From assembly GCF_050847355.1 (NCBI RefSeq), contig NZ_CP193755.1:2604001-2668000 (forward strand): a stretch of 64,000 bases of DNA, given 5' to 3'. This document shows, piece after piece, positions 60,816 to 64,000 of the stretch. Made by a program: the position numbers and the translations under genes. Every line of letters begins with the position of its first letter. The first letter of the stretch is position 1. The notes under the pieces are model-generated. The model was given only the letters and a program-made list of their open reading frames with translations, was not told the DNA's origin and searched no databases. Source of the stretch: Limimaricola sp027213785 (GTDB lineage: Bacteria; Pseudomonadota; Alphaproteobacteria; Rhodobacterales; Rhodobacteraceae).

Positions 60816-62000
60816 CTAGACCGCCGCCGTGCCGGGCTTGAGCACGACCTTGGTCCACTCGTTCTGGTTCTCCTTGAAGTTGGCATAGCCGCGCGGTGCC
60901 TCTTCGAGCGGCAGCCGGTGCGAGATCAGGAAGGTGGTGTCGATCTCGCCCTCCTGAATCCGGCGCAGCAGGTCCTTGGTGTAGCGCTGCACGTGGGTCT
61001 GGCCGGTCCTGAGCTGCAGCCCCTTCTCCATCAGCGCGCCCAGCGGAAACTTGTCGGCGAAACCGCCATAGACGCCGGGCATCGAGATGCGTCCGCCCTT
61101 GCGCACCGCCATGATCGCCATGCGCAAGGCATGCGGGGCGTCGGCGCCCATGCCCACCTTCTGCTTGATCGTGTCGAACACGTTGTCGGGCGCGAAGCCG
61201 TGGCTTTCCATGCCGACCGCGTCGATCACCGCGTCGGGACCGATGCCGCCGGTCATCTCCATCAGCGCCTCGAGCACATGGGTCTGGGTGTAGTCGATCA
61301 CCTTGGCCCCCATCTGCCGCGCCAGCTCTAGCCGGTGCGGGTGGTGGTCGATGGCGATCACCTGATGCGCCCCCATGATCCGCGCGCTTTGCACGGCGAA
61401 GAGCCCGACCGGGCCGCAACCCCAGACGGCGACGGTGTCGCCCTCGGTGATGTCGGCGTTCTCGGCGGCCATCCAGCCCGTGGGCAGGATGTCCGAGAGG
61501 AACAGAACCTCGTCGTCATCCATGCCCTCGGGGATGACGATCGGACCGACATCCGAAAACGGCACCCGGACATATTCCGCCTGCCCGCCCGGATAGCCGC
61601 CGGTCAGGTGCGAATAGCCGAACAGTCCCGACAGAGGATGGCCATAGAGCGGTTCGGTCAGGTCCTGCTTCTCGGCCGGGTTGGAATTGTCGCAAGCCGA
61701 GAACTGCTGCATCTTGCAGTGAAAGCACTGGCCGCAGGAGATGGTGAAGGGCACCACCACGCGCTGGCCCTTCTTCAGGGTCGAGCCCGGGCCGGTCTCG
61801 ACCACGCGCCCCATGAATTCGTGGCCAAGGATGTCGCCCGACATGACACCGGGGATCACCCCGTCATAGAGATGCAGGTCGGAGCCGCAGATCGCGGTCG
61901 AGGTCACCTCGATGATCGCGTCGCGCGGGTTGACGATCTCGGGGTCGGGCACGGTATCGACGCGGACGTCGTGGCTGCCGTGATAGGTGAGTGCGCGCAT
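60816..62000 (-). CDS. Zinc-dependent alcohol dehydrogenase (glutathione-independent formaldehyde dehydrogenase-like)
   Basis: The 394-residue medium-chain dehydrogenase has catalytic zinc ligands Cys38 (TAICGSDLH), His60 and Glu61 (GHEFMG), a structural zinc loop with Cys89, Cys92, Cys95 and Cys103, and the NAD motif AVWGCGPVGLFAVQSARIMG. The length and the FSACDNSNPAEK segment resemble the formaldehyde-dismutase-like branch found in many proteobacteria, often in stress operons. The substrate is not determined. It follows the SRPBCC gene by 13 bp on the same strand. Confidence 0.93.
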   Translation of the reverse strand: MRALTYHGSHDVRVDTVPDPEIVNPRDAIIEVTSTAICGSDLHLYDGVIPGVMSGDILGHEFMGRVVETGPGSTLKKGQRVVVPFTISCGQCFHCKMQQFSACDNSNPAEKQDLTEPLYGHPLSGLFGYSHLTGGYPGGQAEYVRVPFSDVGPIVIPEGMDDDEVLFLSDILPTGWMAAENADITEGDTVAVWGCGPVGLFAVQSARIMGAHQVIAIDHHPHRLELARQMGAKVIDYTQTHVLEALMEMTGGIGPDAVIDAVGMESHGFAPDNVFDTIKQKVGMGADAPHALRMAIMAVRKGGRISMPGVYGGFADKFPLGALMEKGLQLRTGQTHVQRYTKDLLRRIQEGEIDTTFLISHRLPLEEAPRGYANFKENQNEWTKVVLKPGTAAV

Positions 62001-62013
62001 GTCTCAGGCCCCC

Positions 62014-62682
62014 TCAGCCGTCGTTGCGGTTGCGATTGGTGGCGATCTCGCCGGTCTCCAGCAGCATCTTCAGCCGCTTCAGGTCGCGGCGCGCCTGCAC
62101 GCCGGGCTCGTCCTGGAACAGCTTGGCCACGATCCGGCCCAGCTCGCCCATCGGCGGGCGGTAGGCGATCACCGTTTCGACGACCGTGCCGCGCATGCCG
62201 GGCCCATCGCGGAACATCACCTTGCCCTCCGTGTCGATCTCGCTGTCCTCGGTGGAGCGCCAGGCGATCTCCTCGCCGGGGCGGTCGCTGACGATGCGGG
62301 TGATGACCTCGACCGCGCGGCCCATCGGGCCGCTGATGGTCCAGCGCGTGACGTCGCCCGACGCGTGCATGCTTTCGATGTTCTCCATGAACTTCGACAA
62401 GTTCGAGAAGTCCCGCCAGAAATCGTAGATCTCCTGGCGGGGACGGTTGATGGTCACGCTGCGACCGGTGACGGCGTAGTCGCCGAAGCGTCTTTGCCGG
62501 GCAGTGCGGCCGGGGGCGCTGTCGGCGGGACGGTGCAGCGCCTGTTGCCCGGCATATTGCCGGGCCGCGAGGCCGCCGAGCAGCAGCAATCCGAGGCCGA
62601 CCGCCAGCGCCGCACCGCCGGGCTGCGCCGCATGGCGCGCGCGCCGGGCGCGCCGGTCGTCCTCAAAGGTCCTGTAGGTCAT
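62014..62682 (-). CDS. Membrane-anchored SRPBCC (polyketide cyclase/dehydrase-like) protein
   Basis: The 222-residue protein has a basic N-terminus, one membrane helix (about 24-41, AALAVGLGLLLLGGLAA) and a C-terminal START/SRPBCC domain (about 75-205) with VTINRPRQEIYDFWRDFSNL and FMENIESMHASGDVTRW, the usual start of this fold. Such proteins bind hydrophobic ligands. Pairing with a zinc alcohol dehydrogenase of this subgroup is seen in other genomes in osmotic or general stress contexts, from memory. The ATG at 62682 is chosen; the frame to 62739 has no support. Confidence 0.85.
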   Translation of the reverse strand: MTYRTFEDDRRARRARHAAQPGGAALAVGLGLLLLGGLAARQYAGQQALHRPADSAPGRTARQRRFGDYAVTGRSVTINRPRQEIYDFWRDFSNLSKFMENIESMHASGDVTRWTISGPMGRAVEVITRIVSDRPGEEIAWRSTEDSEIDTEGKVMFRDGPGMRGTVVETVIAYRPPMGELGRIVAKLFQDEPGVQARRDLKRLKMLLETGEIATNRNRNDG

Positions 62683-62815
62683 CGCAGCCTTCCTCCTGGA
62701 CGGTGGGACCGCGCCGCCCGCCGTTCGGTCGCGCAGCACGTGTGTTCGATGACTCGAACCACCGATCCATGGCGCGGTTCCGACGCGGTACAGGACCGCG
62801 CGAAGACCCGCCGCC

Positions 62816-63562
62816 CTAGTCGAGGCCGAACAGCACGCCGCCGAGGCTCAACTCGCGGTCGAACCGGCCCTGCCGCAGGAAGGCCAGCACCTGCGCCATC
62901 ACCAGCGGATTGTTCATCATGAAGGTGTGGCTCACCGGCAGGGTGATGTGATCCGCCGCGCCTTCGAGCCGGGTCGAGGCGACCGAGACCTTGCCGTCAT
63001 CCGGCCCCTCGATCAGCGCCGAGAAAACCGGGTTGAGCGAGGAATCCCCGGCGATGATGCCGACCTCGTAGGAGGGCAGCGGCTCGAGCCGGTTCGGCAG
63101 GCTCTGCGGATCGGTGCCGAGCTGCAACCCCGCCGGGCCGTTGATCCATTCGAACGGTTCGAACTCGCCGAACACGTCGACAAGCTCCGAGCCCTTGTTG
63201 GGCGGCGCCAGCATCACCACCCGGCCCATCTTCGCCGGGCGGTGATCGGTGAGCCAGAGCCGCACGAGGATGCCGCCCATCGAATGGGTCACGAAATGCA
63301 CGGTGCGGTCGCCGCAGGCCGCCACGTCGTCGGGCACCGCCTCGACCAGATCCTCGATCCGCGCCTCGGTCGAGGGATAGCCGCGATTGACCACCTTGTA
63401 GCCGTTGGCCTCGACCACCTCGGCCATCGGCGCGAAGCTGAGATCGGTGCGCGCCAGACCGTGCAGGAACACGACGCAATCCGCCGTCTCCTCCGGCGCG
63501 GCGCGGGCGCAGGCGGAGAGCAGGGCGAGGCAGACGGACAGCATCAGGACGGGGCGTATCAT
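62816..63562 (-). CDS. Alpha/beta hydrolase, lipase-like lipoprotein
   Basis: The 248-residue protein starts MIRPVLMLSVCLALLSAC with a lipobox (LLSAC), so it is probably anchored in the envelope. The hydrolase fold shows the oxyanion strand CVVFLHGLARTDLSF, nucleophile Ser94 in FVTHSMGGILVRLW and a C-terminal His in LPVSHTFMMNNP. It resembles small lipase/esterase proteins of the PGAP1-like type. Two starts are possible, 63562 or two codons upstream (63568). It is divergent from the Nudix gene with about 75 bp between them. Confidence 0.85.
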   Translation of the reverse strand: MIRPVLMLSVCLALLSACARAAPEETADCVVFLHGLARTDLSFAPMAEVVEANGYKVVNRGYPSTEARIEDLVEAVPDDVAACGDRTVHFVTHSMGGILVRLWLTDHRPAKMGRVVMLAPPNKGSELVDVFGEFEPFEWINGPAGLQLGTDPQSLPNRLEPLPSYEVGIIAGDSSLNPVFSALIEGPDDGKVSVASTRLEGAADHITLPVSHTFMMNNPLVMAQVLAFLRQGRFDRELSLGGVLFGLD

Positions 63563-63639
63563 GCACATCAGATAGGTGGCGCGACCGCCGCGCACAGGCC
63601 GGTCTTGCCTGCGCCCGCCGCCACGGCCATGGTCGCGCC

Positions 63640-64000
63640 ATGACATCCCCCGTCCGCCTCGCCGTGCGCGCGATCCTGATGCGCGAGAACCGCCTGCTTC
63701 TGGTCAATGCCTACAGGGGCCGCGACGATCTGTGGTGCGCGCCGGGCGGCGGCGTCGAGCCGCACGCCTCGCTGCCCGACAACCTCGCGCGCGAACTGCG
63801 CGAGGAATGCGGGTTGGAGGTCGCGGTGGGCGCGCCCTGTCTCGTCAACGAGTTCCACCACCAGCGGCGCGGCTTCCATCAGGTCGATCTCTACTTCCGC
63901 TGCGCACTGGTCTCGGGCGATCCGCATGGCGACTGGGTCGATCCCGAGGGGGTGGTGAGCCATCGCCGCTGGGTCACGCGCGCCGAGATGGCCGGGCTCA
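63640..64000 (+). CDS. Nudix hydrolase (3' end beyond window)
   Basis: The visible 120 residues begin MTSPVRLAVRAILMRENRLL and contain the Nudix region GGGVEPHASLPDNLARELRE followed by ECGLEV. The metal-binding REUxEExGU core (RELREECGL) is intact, but the first Glu of the G-x5-E part is Ala here. It would hydrolyse a nucleoside diphosphate linked to another group; the substrate is unknown. The frame stays open to the window end, so the C-terminus is missing. Confidence 0.88.
   Translation, partial: MTSPVRLAVRAILMRENRLLLVNAYRGRDDLWCAPGGGVEPHASLPDNLARELREECGLEVAVGAPCLVNEFHHQRRGFHQVDLYFRCALVSGDPHGDWVDPEGVVSHRRWVTRAEMAGL

Overview
The window is a GC-rich, densely coded piece of an alphaproteobacterial chromosome, most likely order Rhodobacterales (Rhodobacteraceae/Roseobacteraceae). 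The basis is gene content and style: a DUF2842 protein beside purA, a RibB with a C-terminal RibA-like part, hom followed by glpX, many TRAP and tripartite tricarboxylate transporters, and short ATGA-type gene overlaps. I see no insertion sequence, prophage, integrase or CRISPR array. Most of it is core chromosome with catabolic cassettes inserted between housekeeping genes.

Layout. 1-10.9 kb: riboflavin (ribB) and thiamine (thiN) cofactor genes, a large acidic low-complexity protein, purA/DUF2842, secG, pyrG, a GNAT enzyme, a MipA-like outer-membrane protein, rlmJ and a TerB-like protein. 11.0-17.8 kb: a seven-gene operon with a polar amino-acid/opine type ABC importer plus a GMP-synthase-like amidotransferase, a PuuA-like gamma-glutamyl ligase and a PuuB-like oxidase, probably for uptake and gamma-glutamylated catabolism of an amine. 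17.9-23.9 kb: rpmG, RNase P RNA, an AmpD-type amidase, a lipoprotein, gatCA, a ceramidase-domain membrane protein and a glutamate dehydrogenase family enzyme. 24.1-26.8 kb: three Tad-type minor pilin genes. 27-34 kb: hom, glpX, recJ, two identical tRNA-Glu genes and gnd.

34-39 kb: a TRAP transporter operon with a Tat-exported binding protein, an amidase and a tiny membrane protein. 39-42 kb: a PAS-rich hybrid histidine kinase with two receiver domains. 42-48.5 kb: a TctABC transporter divergent from a TctD/TctE two-component system and an extra periplasmic binding protein; a Pho-box-like tandem repeat lies between them. 48.5-50.3 kb: a c-type cytochrome and a PQQ-type sugar (sorbosone) dehydrogenase with a methionine-rich tail.

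50.4-59.1 kb is the most interesting region. It holds a putative sulfate exporter (YeiH/PSE family), a TRAP transporter, a flavin reductase, an aldo-keto reductase and an SsuD-like flavin monooxygenase on the minus strand, divergent from a GntR regulator and a Gfo/Idh/MocA protein. The flavin reductase / aldo-keto reductase / monooxygenase set matches the core of the sulfoquinovose monooxygenase (sulfo-SMO) pathway. Here a TRAP importer stands where the described pathway has an ABC importer, and no GH31 sulfoquinovosidase is present. The Gfo/Idh/MocA protein is a candidate for the NAD+-dependent sulfoquinovosidase role. This is inference from gene content; another sulfonate is possible. The window ends with a Ca2+/Na+ antiporter, a WGR mini-protein, a zinc alcohol dehydrogenase with an SRPBCC partner, an alpha/beta hydrolase lipoprotein and a Nudix hydrolase cut by the window edge.
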